A stretch of DNA of 64,000 nt, from assembly GCA_023396115.1 (NCBI GenBank), contig JAEWXC010000035.1, positions 1 to 64,000 of the forward strand, given 5' to 3'. Below the pieces are notes generated by a model, which made no database searches, had not been told where the DNA came from, and saw only the letters and a list, made by a program, of their open reading frames with translations. This document shows, one piece after another, positions 51,939 through 60,526 of this stretch. This DNA is from Actinomycetes bacterium (lineage in GTDB: Bacteria; Actinomycetota; Actinomycetes; Propionibacteriales; Nocardioidaceae). The stretch's first letter is position 1. Every line of letters starts with the position of its first letter. The translations under genes were made by a program, and so were the position numbers.

Positions 51939-53102
51939 TCAGAACTTACTGGTGGGAGTCAGACCCAGCTGCATGCCGGCCAGACCACGGCCCCGGCCGA
52001 GCAGCTTCTTGGCCACACCGGTGAGGACCTGGGCCGACGCGGCGGTGGGGTCGGCCAGCACGATCGGGGCACCGGAGTCCCCGCCCTCACGCAGGGAGAC
52101 CTCCAGCGGGATCTCGCCGAGCACGTCGACGCTGTACTCGAACCGCTGCGACAGGGTCTCGGCGACCCGCTGGCCACCACCGGAGCCGAAGACCTCCAGC
52201 CGGTGCTCCTTGCCCTCGGCCGCACAGTGCGGGCAGGGCAGGAAGGACATGTTCTCCACGACGCCGACGACGCGCTGGTGCATCATCGAGGCCATCGTGC
52301 CGGCGCGCTCGGCGACCTCGGCGGCCGCCTCCTGCGGCGTGGTCACCACGACCACCTCGGCGCTGGGCAGGTGCTGGCCCAGCGAGATCGCCACGTCGCC
52401 GGTGCCCGGGGGCAGGTCGAGCAGCAGCACGTCCAGGTCGCCCCAGTAGACGTCGGCGAGCATCTGGACCAGGGCCCGGTCGAGCATCGGTCCGCGCCAG
52501 GCGACCACCTGGTCGCGGCGCGGCTTGAGCATCCCGATCGAGATCAGCGAGACGCCCGAGGGGGTGGGCACGGGCATGATCAGGTCGTCGACCTGGGTCG
52601 GGCGCGCGTCGGCCACGCCCAGCATCGCCGGGGTGGAGTGGCCGTAGATGTCGGCGTCGACGATGCCGACCTTGAGCCCCTCCTGGGCCATCGCCACGGC
52701 CAGGTTCACCGTCACCGAGGACTTGCCGACCCCGCCCTTGCCGGAGGCGATCGCGAAGACCTTGGTCAGCGAGCCGGGCTTGCCGAAGGGGATCTCCCGC
52801 TGCGCCTGGCCGTCGCGCAGCGTCTCACCGAGCTTGCCGCGCTGCTCGGGGGTCATCACGCCGAGCTCCAGGTTGACCGCGGTCACCCCGGCAACGGCGG
52901 AGACGGCAGCGGTCACGTCCCGGTTGATGGTGTCCTTGAGCGGACAGCCGGCCACGGTCAGCAGCACCGTCACGTCCACCGTGCCGTCCTCGCGGACGTC
53001 CACGGAGTCGACCATGCCCAGGTCGGTGATCGGTCGCTTGATCTCGGGGTCGTTGACCGTCGCCAGGGCAGCGTTGACCTGCTCGAGAGTGGGGGTGCTC
53101 AT
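51939..53102 (-). CDS. mrp: Mrp/NBP35-type iron-sulfur carrier ATPase
   Basis: A 387-residue P-loop protein: an N-terminal MIP18/DUF59 domain (residues 1-95, EQVNAALATVNDPEIKRPITDLGMV), then a ParA-like ATPase with deviant Walker A SGKGGVGKSS, GIVDADIYGHS, LLLDLPPGTGD and the cluster-bridging pair PCPHC. It should assemble and deliver Fe-S clusters to apoproteins. It is part of a leftward operon (MgtE_N gene - DUF1003 - mrp - tatB). Confidence 0.92.
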   Translation of the reverse strand: MSTPTLEQVNAALATVNDPEIKRPITDLGMVDSVDVREDGTVDVTVLLTVAGCPLKDTINRDVTAAVSAVAGVTAVNLELGVMTPEQRGKLGETLRDGQAQREIPFGKPGSLTKVFAIASGKGGVGKSSVTVNLAVAMAQEGLKVGIVDADIYGHSTPAMLGVADARPTQVDDLIMPVPTPSGVSLISIGMLKPRRDQVVAWRGPMLDRALVQMLADVYWGDLDVLLLDLPPGTGDVAISLGQHLPSAEVVVVTTPQEAAAEVAERAGTMASMMHQRVVGVVENMSFLPCPHCAAEGKEHRLEVFGSGGGQRVAETLSQRFEYSVDVLGEIPLEVSLREGGDSGAPIVLADPTAASAQVLTGVAKKLLGRGRGLAGMQLGLTPTSKF

Positions 53103-53127
53103 GGACCCCAGCCTACGAGGTCCTCCC

Positions 53128-53712
53128 TCACCCGTTCCGGGGAGTCTCCCGATTCGGTTCGACGGGTCGGTCCAACGCGGTCGTGGCGTCGTCGGCCTCG
53201 GGCACGGGGGCCGGTGCCGGCTGGTGCTGCTCGGCCAGGTCCTCGAGGTCGGCGAGCAGCGAACGCAGCTCCGAGCGCAGGTAGTCGCGGGTGGCGACCT
53301 CGCCCAGGGCCATCCGCAGCGAGGCGACCTCGCGGGCCAGGAACTCCATGTCGGCGTGCGCCCGGGCGTTGGCCTGGCGGTCCTGCTCGGCGACCACCTT
53401 GTCGCGCTGCTCCTGCCGGTTCTGGGCGAGCAGGATCAGCGGCGCGGCGTAGGAGGCCTGCAGGCTCAGCATCAGGGTCAGGAAGATGAAGGCGTACTTG
53501 TCGAAGCGCAGGTCCTCGGGCGCCAGGGTGTTCCAGACGATCCAGATCACCACGAAGGCGGTCATGTAGATGAGGAACCGCGCGGTGCCCATGAACCGGG
53601 CGAACTGCTCGGCGAAGACGCCGAAGGTGTCGCTGTCGTAGCTGGGTCGCAGCGAGATCCGGCGGCTTCGCTCCCGGGGGGTGTCGAGCCGGGAGCGGTC
53701 GCGGCTGCTCAC
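53128..53712 (-). CDS. DUF1003 family membrane protein
   Basis: A 194-residue protein with two membrane segments (about residues 46-64 and 72-96) joined by the DUF1003 hallmark RFDKYAFIFLTLMLSLQASYAAPLILLAQNRQEQRDK, followed by a coiled-coil helix and disordered acidic tail. Function unknown. The GTG start overlaps the stop of the MgtE_N gene; DUF1003 and MgtE_N-only proteins are commonly paired in actinobacteria, hinting at Mg2+-linked membrane work. Confidence 0.88.
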   Translation of the reverse strand: MSSRDRSRLDTPRERSRRISLRPSYDSDTFGVFAEQFARFMGTARFLIYMTAFVVIWIVWNTLAPEDLRFDKYAFIFLTLMLSLQASYAAPLILLAQNRQEQRDKVVAEQDRQANARAHADMEFLAREVASLRMALGEVATRDYLRSELRSLLADLEDLAEQHQPAPAPVPEADDATTALDRPVEPNRETPRNG

Positions 53713-54995
53713 AGGCCACCTCCGGGCAGGCCGGGACGCGGGGTCGGGCGGGTGGCCCGGTCCCGCCAGTTGTCGGGCAGCAGGTGGTCGAGCAGGTCGT
53801 CGACGCTGACCGCGCCGAGCAGGCGACCCTCCTCGTCGACCACGGGTGCGGCGACCAGGTTGTAGGTGGCCAGGTGCACCGCGACCTCGTGCATGTCGGC
53901 CTCGGGACGCAGCGGGTCCATCGACTCGTCCAGGGCGGCCGCGACCAGGGTCGAGGGGGGTTCGCGCAGCAGCCGCTGGATGTGTGCGGCGCCCAGCAGC
54001 CGCCCGGTGGGGGTCTCCAGCGGGGGCCGGCAGATGTAGACCAGCGCGGCCAGCGCCGGGGTGAGCGCGGGGTTGCGCACGTGGGCCAGGGCGTCGGCGA
54101 TGGTGGCGTCCGGACCGAGTATCACCGGCTCGGGCGTCATCATCGCGCCGGCGGTGTCGTCGGAGTACGACATCAGGCGCCGCACGTCCTCGGCCTCGTC
54201 GGGCTCCATCAGCTCCAGCAGCGCCTCGGCAGCCTCCGGGGCCAGTTCGGCGATCAGGTCGGCGGCGTCGTCGGGCGACATCTCCTCGAGCACGTCCGCG
54301 GCCCGCTCGGAGTCCAGGTGGGACAGGATCTCGACCTGGTCCTCCTCAGGCATCTCCTCCAGCACGTCGGCCAGCCGCTCGTCGTCCAGGGCCGCCACGA
54401 CCGCGGTCCGACGTGCCGCCGGCAGGTCGTGCAGCACGTGCGCGGCGTCGGCGGGACGCATGTCGCTGAGGGTGGCGACCAGCTGGGTGGCGCCCTGGGT
54501 CTCGGTGGCCCGGACCAGTCCGGCGACGTCGCGCCACTCCACGACGTGCGTCTGGCCGCGGCGGCGGAACCCCTTGCCGGGCTCCTGGACCGCGACCCGG
54601 CTGACCACCCAGTCGCGGTTGCGGGCCTGCTCCATGCCGATGTCGTAGACGGTGCCGCCGACGCCGTTCTCGCGCAGCGTGACGTGCCGGTCGAGCAGCT
54701 CGCCGATGACCAGGGTCTCGGTGGAGCGCAGGGAGAACTTGCGCATGTTGAGCAGGCCGGTGGTGTAGACGTGCCCGTGGTCGATGTTGGTGACCCGGGT
54801 CATCGGCACGAAGATCCGGCGCTGGCCGAAGACCTCGGCGACCAGACCGAGCACGCGGGGCTGGCTGGACTCCGACCGCACCGCCGCGACCAGGTCGCGC
54901 ACCTTGCCCACCTGGTCGCCCTGGGGGTCGAAGATCGGCAGCCCCACGAGCTGGGCTGCGAAGACGCGCGACGGGGTGCTGCTCACGCGGGCCAC
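53709..54995 (-). CDS. PRC-barrel/MgtE_N/CBS protein lacking a transporter domain
   Basis: A 428-residue cytosolic protein: a PRC-barrel-like N-terminus (residues 10-130), an MgtE intracellular domain (about 165-285, DAAHVLHDLPAARRTAVVAALDDERLADVLEEMPEEDQVEIL, then SYSDDTAGAMMTPEPV) and a CBS pair (about 290-410). MgtE channels have five membrane helices after the CBS pair; here the protein stops, so it can only be a sensor or regulator, possibly of the DUF1003 membrane protein. Start uncertain: GTG 54995 or GTG 54986. Confidence 0.85.
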   Translation of the reverse strand: MARVSSTPSRVFAAQLVGLPIFDPQGDQVGKVRDLVAAVRSESSQPRVLGLVAEVFGQRRIFVPMTRVTNIDHGHVYTTGLLNMRKFSLRSTETLVIGELLDRHVTLRENGVGGTVYDIGMEQARNRDWVVSRVAVQEPGKGFRRRGQTHVVEWRDVAGLVRATETQGATQLVATLSDMRPADAAHVLHDLPAARRTAVVAALDDERLADVLEEMPEEDQVEILSHLDSERAADVLEEMSPDDAADLIAELAPEAAEALLELMEPDEAEDVRRLMSYSDDTAGAMMTPEPVILGPDATIADALAHVRNPALTPALAALVYICRPPLETPTGRLLGAAHIQRLLREPPSTLVAAALDESMDPLRPEADMHEVAVHLATYNLVAAPVVDEEGRLLGAVSVDDLLDHLLPDNWRDRATRPTPRPGLPGGGL

Positions 54996-55034
54996 GCTAC
55001 CGGCCCCGGGTGGCTGTCGGGGGCCGGGTCGGGC

Positions 55035-56588
55035 TCACTCCATGAACTCCTTCGGGCAGGCCGCGCCGACGCACTCGCGCGACTCCTTCCACAGCTTGCG
55101 CAGCTGCTTGCGCTGCTCGGTGAACCGGGGGTCGCGGTACAGGTTGGAGAGCTGGTGCGGGTCGGTCCGGGAGTTGTACATCTCCCCGCGGCCGCGCCGG
55201 CCGCGGACGTAGGTCCACTCGCCGACCGAGACACCGGTGTACAGCGGCTCCAGACCGCCCTTGACCGGGTAGCCCGACAGCGGCACGACCCGACGGGTGG
55301 CGTTGCTGTCGATCCACGGCATCACGTCGACCCCGTCGACCTCGCGGCCCAGTTCCGCCCCGGCCAGCCGGGCGAACGTGGGCGCCCAGTCGGCGTTGGT
55401 CACCGGTGCCGCGCTGGTGGTGCCGCGCGGCAGCCCGGGTCCGGAGATGAACATCGGGATGGTGAGCCCGTCGCGGAAGTACCAGAGCTTGCCGTAGAGG
55501 TTGTGCTCGCCCACGAAGAAGCCGTTGTCGGAGGTCACCACCACGTAGGTGTTGTCGAGCTGGTCGGTGGAGCGCAGCGTCTCGATGGTCCGCTCGATCG
55601 CGCGGTCGACGGCCTGCAGGGACTCCACCCGCTGCTGGCGCACCTCACGCAGGCCCGCACGCCGGTCGGCGGAGGCGGGACGACGGGTCGCGCTGACCAG
55701 ACCCTTGTCGCTGGGGTCCTTCTCGAACATCTCGGGGGTCTCGTCCAGGTCGAGGTCGGAGAAGGTGTCCCGGTCGCGGTCCTCGGGGACGGTGGTGGAG
55801 AGCCCCTCGGGGTCGTCGTCCTCCTTCGGCCCGCCGTGGTGCGGGGCGACGTAGTTGACCCACTGGTACCACGGCTTGTCGGTGTCGGCGTGGGAGCGGA
55901 TCAGCTCGTTGGAGTGGTCGGAGAGCAGCGTCGTGGAGTACGTATCGGTCTTCACGATCTTGCCGTCGACCAGGATCTCGGGGTGAGCGAAGTTGTAGGT
56001 GGAGAAGTCCACCGTGGGGCGCCACACCGACCAGCCAGGCGGCTGCCGGTGCACCTCCTGGGCGGTGTAGCCGTTGAGGTACTTGCCGACCAGCATCGTG
56101 TCGTAGCCGGCCTCCTGCAGGGCCACCGGCAGCGTGTCGGCGTCGCGGAAGGCCGCGTAGCCGCCGCCCTCACCGCCGACGGTGACCGCACCGTGGTTGC
56201 TGGAGTACTGGCCGGTGAGCAGCGAGGCGCGGGCCGGCACGCAGATCGGGGTCGGGGCGAGCCCGCGCTCCAGGGTGACGCCGGTGTCGGCGACCAGCTC
56301 CTGCAGGTGCGGCATGAACTGCATGTCCTTGAGGGACGCGTCGTCCATCGTGATCATCAGCAGGTTGGGCTGCTCGGGGGAGTCGACCGGGGCCGGGGTG
56401 GCGGCCGGGCCGAGGACGGCGTCCCGGGCGGTCGGGTCGGCCACCGCCGACTGCTTGCCCGGGGCCTTGTACTCACCGGGCGGTGCGAGTTCGGTGGCGT
56501 CGTCGGTGCACCCGGCCAGGAGGGTGACCCCCAGGACCGCTGCGGTGGCGACACGGAGCAGGTGTCCGGGCTGTCCGGGGCCAGTCAT
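55035..56588 (-). CDS. Sulfatase-family lipoprotein
   Basis: A 517-residue exported enzyme with lipobox LLAGC (Cys27) and an alkaline-phosphatase-superfamily sulfatase domain. Metal Asp pair in MITMDDAS, Cys116 in the formylglycine motif ICVPARASLLTGQ, VGKYLNGY and VTSDNGFFVGEHNLYGK are all present. The Cys must be converted to formylglycine by a separate enzyme not seen here. It should cleave sulfate esters outside the membrane; sulfotransferase-like genes start 3 kb away. ATG 56588 follows a TAGCCT box by 7 bp. Confidence 0.9.
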   Translation of the reverse strand: MTGPGQPGHLLRVATAAVLGVTLLAGCTDDATELAPPGEYKAPGKQSAVADPTARDAVLGPAATPAPVDSPEQPNLLMITMDDASLKDMQFMPHLQELVADTGVTLERGLAPTPICVPARASLLTGQYSSNHGAVTVGGEGGGYAAFRDADTLPVALQEAGYDTMLVGKYLNGYTAQEVHRQPPGWSVWRPTVDFSTYNFAHPEILVDGKIVKTDTYSTTLLSDHSNELIRSHADTDKPWYQWVNYVAPHHGGPKEDDDPEGLSTTVPEDRDRDTFSDLDLDETPEMFEKDPSDKGLVSATRRPASADRRAGLREVRQQRVESLQAVDRAIERTIETLRSTDQLDNTYVVVTSDNGFFVGEHNLYGKLWYFRDGLTIPMFISGPGLPRGTTSAAPVTNADWAPTFARLAGAELGREVDGVDVMPWIDSNATRRVVPLSGYPVKGGLEPLYTGVSVGEWTYVRGRRGRGEMYNSRTDPHQLSNLYRDPRFTEQRKQLRKLWKESRECVGAACPKEFME

Positions 56589-56595
56589 GCCGGTG

Positions 56596-56601
56596 AGGCT
56601 A
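56596..56601 (-). promoter_or_regulatory. -10 box TAGCCT (sulfatase)
   Basis: Read leftward, it ends 7 bp before ATG 56588; leaderless start predicted. Confidence 0.5.
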
Positions 56602-56685
56602 ACAGCGCGGTGGGTGGGTCCCGGACGCCGCCGCCGACCCCCGCGGAGGCGTCTCGCGACCCGGTCGTCGCGACCACCCGTGGAC

Positions 56686-56691
56686 TACCAT
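56686..56691 (+). promoter_or_regulatory. -10 box TACCAT (EEP gene)
   Basis: Ends 7 bp before GTG 56699. It overlaps ATG 56690, which therefore probably cannot be the start. Confidence 0.45.
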
Positions 56692-56698
56692 GAGGCGC

Positions 56699-57787
56699 GT
56701 GAGTGGCAGGGGGACACGGGGCCGGCGTGCGGCGCCCCGACGCCAGTTCGCGGGGATGGACCGGGACCTGCTGGTCGCAGCGGTGGCCATGGTGCTCGTC
56801 GTCGCGGGTCTCACCCTTCCCTTCGTGTTCCTCACCGGGGGCGAGGAGGACGCCCGGGGTGAGGCCAGCAGCGCGCTGCGCACCCCGGACACCACGGTGC
56901 CCCCGACGAGCGCGGAACCGCAGGACGAGTCCACCGCCCGCGGGCGGGACCCGGAGCTGTTCCCACAGCTGGTGCGGGCCGCCGAGCGCGAGTCGCGTCG
57001 CAAGCGGTGCACCACCAAGGTCCACGACGAGCAGTTCACCGCCGTCTCGTTCAACATCAAGTCCGGTCGGATGGGCGGGCTGGGTCGTCCGCTGGGCACG
57101 CTGCAGCGGTCCGGGGCGAGCGTGATCCTGCTCCAGGAGGTCGACAACCGGCGACGCAGCACCGGCAGCGTCGACCAGGCCGGCTACTTCGCCGACGCCC
57201 TCGGCGGGTGGCACCACGCGTTCGGTCAGAACGTGGCCTTCGGCGACGGGCTGTACGGCACGGCGGTGGTCTCGAAGTACCCGATCGTCTCCTCGACCAA
57301 CCACCGGCTGCCCAACATCGGCCGGGCCCAGCCGCGGGGACTGCTGCACGTCGTGATCGACGTCGACGGCGTCGAGGTGAGCGTCTACTCCACGCACCTG
57401 GACAACACCTCCGAGCGGATCCGGACCATGCAGGCCAGCAGCATCGCCTCGATCGTCCGGGCCGACCCGCGCCCCAAGATCCTCGGCGGCGACATGAACG
57501 CCTGGCCGGGGGCGCGCCCGGCGCAGATCCTCACCTCCGCCCTGACCGACACCTGGGCGGCGGTCGGCAGCGGTGGCGGCGCCACCCACCCGGCCAACCG
57601 GCCCCGCGGTCGGATCGACTACCTGATGCACGGGGGACCGAAGTTCACCGCGCAGAGCTCCGACGTGATGCCCGACGTCACCTCCGACCACCGGGCGGTC
57701 CGGGCCAACTACGAACTGGCCGGTATCTCCACCCGCACCTGCGTGCGCCCGAAGAAGAAGCCGGTCAAGGAGTCCGCGGGCCGCTGA
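56699..57787 (+). CDS. Membrane-anchored endonuclease/exonuclease/phosphatase family protein
   Basis: A 362-residue protein: basic start, one membrane segment (about residues 26-45, LVAAVAMVLVVAGLTLPFVFL), a Thr/Glu-rich spacer and an extracellular EEP domain (about 105-345). Catalytic signatures are SFNIKSG, LLQEVDN (metal Glu), STHLDN, GGDMNAWP and SDHRAVRANY (terminal Asp-His). It could cut DNA, lipid head groups or phosphoesters. The start is set at GTG 56699 from the -10 spacing; ATG 56690 adds three residues. Confidence 0.85.
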   Translation: MSGRGTRGRRAAPRRQFAGMDRDLLVAAVAMVLVVAGLTLPFVFLTGGEEDARGEASSALRTPDTTVPPTSAEPQDESTARGRDPELFPQLVRAAERESRRKRCTTKVHDEQFTAVSFNIKSGRMGGLGRPLGTLQRSGASVILLQEVDNRRRSTGSVDQAGYFADALGGWHHAFGQNVAFGDGLYGTAVVSKYPIVSSTNHRLPNIGRAQPRGLLHVVIDVDGVEVSVYSTHLDNTSERIRTMQASSIASIVRADPRPKILGGDMNAWPGARPAQILTSALTDTWAAVGSGGGATHPANRPRGRIDYLMHGGPKFTAQSSDVMPDVTSDHRAVRANYELAGISTRTCVRPKKKPVKESAGR

Positions 57788-57865
57788 AGCCGGCCCCCGG
57801 GTGCGGCCACGTGCGGCGCCGCGCGGGCCCCCGGGACGTGTCCGGGGAGGGCAGGGGGCCGTGGG

Positions 57866-57871
57866 TATAGT
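57866..57871 (+). promoter_or_regulatory. -10 box TATAGT (PLD-like gene)
   Basis: A near-consensus -10, predicting a start near 57878-57880 and a leader of about 90 nt. Confidence 0.55.
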
Positions 57872-57879
57872 GCGGGGCG

Positions 57880-57960
57880 TCAGCGAGTTCGGGCTGCCCC
57901 CGCGGGATGCGGGGTGGGTGGCCCTGGGGTGCGAACTCTTCAACGGGGAACCAATGATGT
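57880..57960 (+). ncRNA. Candidate structured 5' leader
   Basis: Nested pairs form one elongated fold: GAGTTC (57885-57890) with GAACTC (57933-57938), GGGC (57891-57894) with GCCC (57921-57924), and an apical hairpin CCCCGC (57898-57903) with GCGGGG (57909-57914). AACGGGGAACCAATG (57942-57956) follows unpaired before the ribosome site. It begins where the predicted transcript begins. It matches no riboswitch class that I can confirm. Confidence 0.4.
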
Positions 57961-57969
57961 GAGGAGCTT

Positions 57970-59409
57970 GTGGACGTGGCGACGAGACGGGGGACGTTGC
58001 AGGGACGTGCGAAGGGAGTGTGCGGGGCGCTGGCGGTGACGCTGGTGGCGGCCTCGCTCACGTTCGCTTCGACGCCCGCAGGCGCGGCCGACGAGGGTGA
58101 CAAGCCCGAGTGGAGCGAACTCGACGGTGCACAGCAGGGCCAGAAGTCCGGCGAGCAGAGCGGCGAGAAGTCCGGCCAGGAGACGAGCCGGGACGCCAAG
58201 CCCAAGAAGAAGAAGAAGTTCAAGGTCAAGCAGGAAGTGGTCTTCAACCACCCCTTCGTCAAGGGGCGCGAGGCCGCGATCCACCGCAAGATCATCAGCA
58301 CCGTCAAGCACGTCAAGAAGGGCGAGAAGATTCGCGTGATGACGTGGAACTTCGACTCCCCGGCGCTGCACTGGGCGATGATCAACGCCCACCGCCGCGG
58401 CGCCACGGTGCAGATCCTCATGTCGCGGGGCCTGTCCAAGACCCAGGGGCCGGGGCGTTCCTACCCCACGCTGAAGCGTGAGCTGGCGGTCAAGAACAAG
58501 CAGCGCAAGAAGAAGCGCCGCAGCTGGATCCGCACCTGCAGCTCCACCTGCCGGGGCCGTGGTGGCGCGATGCACTCCAAGCTGATGCTGGTCAGCAAGG
58601 CCGGCAAGTCCAAGCACATCGTGATGCAGGGATCGGCCAACTTCACCGGTGCCGCCGCGTTCAACCAGTTCAACGACTGGACCACCGACGTGGGCCGCAA
58701 GAGCCAGTACAAGGGCTGGATGGCGATGTTCCGCCAGGCCAAGAAGGACCGGGACTACTCGCCGCTGCGGTTCAAGAACGGCGACGTGGTCTCGATGTTC
58801 GCCCCGCACCGGTCCAAGAAAGACCCGGCGCTCAAGGCGCTCAGCACGGTGCGCTGCCGCGGCGCGAACAACACCAACACCCGTGGCCGCACCAAGGTGC
58901 GCGTGGCCAACGCGGTGTGGGGTGACGCCCGTGGCGTCCGGATCGCCCGACGGGTCAAGCAGCTGCACAACCAGGGCTGCGACGTCCGGGTCGTGGTGAT
59001 GATGCTGCCCAAGAAGATCCGCGACATCCTGGCCGGCGTGCCGGCCAAGCAGATGGTCTACGTGACTGGCGAGACCGCCAACAAGTTCAAGGACAAGTAC
59101 GTCCACCTCAAGGCGCTGGCCGTGCGCGGCAACGTGCTGGGGCGCAACGACGGCAACCTCGTGCTCAGCAGCAGCGAGAACTGGACCCAGCTGGGCTGGA
59201 TCTCCGACGAGCAGAACGTCATGTACCGCAACCGCGCCGGGCGCACCGGCAACTACATCAAGTGGATCGACCAGATCTTCCGGGAGGCCCCGCGTACGCT
59301 GGCCGACTACACCGGAGCTGCGGACCCCAACGGTCGTGGCACCGGAGACCTCGGATTCCTCAGCCCGGAGGACTACGACTTCCACGAGCTCGAGGCCGAG
59401 CTCCACTGA
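57970..59409 (+). CDS. Secreted phospholipase D-like domain protein
   Basis: A 479-residue exported protein: signal peptide (residues 8-40, ending ASTPAGA), a Ser/Gly/Glu-Lys-rich linker with GEQSGEKSGQ repeats and a PKKKKKFK patch, then two PLD-like halves. Each keeps the His-x-Lys pair (His202/Lys204 with GSANFT, and His379/Lys381 with SSSENWT), but the Asp of HKD is replaced (Ser and Arg). Activity on phospholipid, nucleic acid or teichoic acid is open. Four Cys may form disulphides. The start is GTG 57970, or GTG 57976 for better spacing from GAGGAG. Confidence 0.82.
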   Translation: MDVATRRGTLQGRAKGVCGALAVTLVAASLTFASTPAGAADEGDKPEWSELDGAQQGQKSGEQSGEKSGQETSRDAKPKKKKKFKVKQEVVFNHPFVKGREAAIHRKIISTVKHVKKGEKIRVMTWNFDSPALHWAMINAHRRGATVQILMSRGLSKTQGPGRSYPTLKRELAVKNKQRKKKRRSWIRTCSSTCRGRGGAMHSKLMLVSKAGKSKHIVMQGSANFTGAAAFNQFNDWTTDVGRKSQYKGWMAMFRQAKKDRDYSPLRFKNGDVVSMFAPHRSKKDPALKALSTVRCRGANNTNTRGRTKVRVANAVWGDARGVRIARRVKQLHNQGCDVRVVVMMLPKKIRDILAGVPAKQMVYVTGETANKFKDKYVHLKALAVRGNVLGRNDGNLVLSSSENWTQLGWISDEQNVMYRNRAGRTGNYIKWIDQIFREAPRTLADYTGAADPNGRGTGDLGFLSPEDYDFHELEAELH

Positions 59410-59476
59410 CCGACCTGGTACCGGGTCCGGCCCCCTCGGGGGTCGGACCCGGCACCATGACCTGAGAGGGCCGCCC

Positions 59477-60526
59477 ATGGCTCAGCGAGTGCTGCTCCAC
59501 CTCGGCACCATGAAGTCGGGGACCAGCTTCGTCCAGAACGTGCTGGGCGAGAACAAGGAGCGGCTGGCGGCCCAGGACGTGCTGTTCCCCGGGGAGCGCT
59601 GGCGCCAGCAGGTGCGGGCGGTCCGCGAACTCATCGGTCACGGTGGGCCCGGGCAGCCGGCGATGCCCACCGACGGTCCTTGGCAGCAGCTGGTGGACGA
59701 GGTGCGGGCCTGGCCCGGCACCGCGGTGGTCTCGATGGAGTTCCTCGGGCCGCGCACCGCCGAGCAGATCCGCCGCATCCGCTCCGCGTTCGAGCCCGCC
59801 CGGGTCGAGGCCGTGATGACCTGCCGCGACCTGGGCCGCAACGTGCCGGCGATGTGGCTGGAGTCGGTGCAGAACGGTGGCACCACCGGCTGGGAGGACT
59901 ACCTGGCGGCCCTGGCCGCCCCCGAGCGGTCCGCCCCTGCCGCCAAGGCGTTCTGGCGCCACCAGGACGTGCCGGCCATCGCCGCCCGGTGGGCCAAGGG
60001 GCTGGGCAGTGACGCCCTGACGCTGGTGACCGTGCCGGCCCCCGGAGCCCCCGCCGACGAGCTGTGGCGCCGGTTCACCGAGGTGCTCGGGCTGGTCCCC
60101 ACCGCGGTGGAGCTGGACGTGCGCAGCAACCCCGGCGTGGACCTGCCCAGCGCCCTGGTGCTGCTGCACCTGAACCGCCGGTTCCGTCCCGACGGCACTG
60201 GCGCGCTTCCGCCGTACTACGACAAGCTCGTCAAGCACCAGCTCTCCAAGCGTGGCCTCTCCCTGACCCCTTCGCGCGGCAAGCTCGGCTTCGACGCCGA
60301 GTGGGCCCGCCGGGCCGGGGCCGAGCAGGTCCGGGCCCTCCGCGGGGCCGGGTACCGGGTGGTCGGAGACCTCGACGACCTGCTGCCGGTCCCGGTGCGG
60401 GGTGACCAGCCGGGCGACGTCAGTGCCGAGCAGGTGCTCGACACGGCCGTCGAGGCGTTGGAGCTGGTGCTCTCGCGCTGGCACGGCGGCAAGGCGAAGG
60501 GTCGGCGCCCGGAGACCCTGTCGTGA
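59477..60526 (+). CDS. Sulfotransferase-like P-loop protein
   Basis: A 349-residue protein beginning with VLLHLGTMKSGTSFVQNVL, which fits the 5'-phosphosulfate loop of PAPS-dependent sulfotransferases (PKSGTTxL type). CRDLGRNVPAMWLESVQNGG fits the 3'-phosphate-binding region. It should sulfate a glycan or small molecule in the cytosol. It is the first gene of a surface-glycan cluster and its stop overlaps the next gene (GTGA). A paralogue lies at 63270. Confidence 0.75.
   Translation: MAQRVLLHLGTMKSGTSFVQNVLGENKERLAAQDVLFPGERWRQQVRAVRELIGHGGPGQPAMPTDGPWQQLVDEVRAWPGTAVVSMEFLGPRTAEQIRRIRSAFEPARVEAVMTCRDLGRNVPAMWLESVQNGGTTGWEDYLAALAAPERSAPAAKAFWRHQDVPAIAARWAKGLGSDALTLVTVPAPGAPADELWRRFTEVLGLVPTAVELDVRSNPGVDLPSALVLLHLNRRFRPDGTGALPPYYDKLVKHQLSKRGLSLTPSRGKLGFDAEWARRAGAEQVRALRGAGYRVVGDLDDLLPVPVRGDQPGDVSAEQVLDTAVEALELVLSRWHGGKAKGRRPETLS

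Noticed and set aside
51453..53489. 678-residue rightward frame opposite tatB and mrp
   Set aside because: No domain, and it lies antisense to two well-recognised genes.
56690..56698. ATG 56690 as the start of the EEP-family gene
   Set aside because: This ATG overlaps the predicted -10 box; GTG 56699 has the 7-bp spacing seen at other leaderless genes here.
57880..57960. c-di-AMP (ydaO-type) riboswitch
   Set aside because: GGGGAACCAA resembles part of that motif, but it comes after the stems rather than before the GGGTGAAT-like element, and the conserved helices are not found in the right order.
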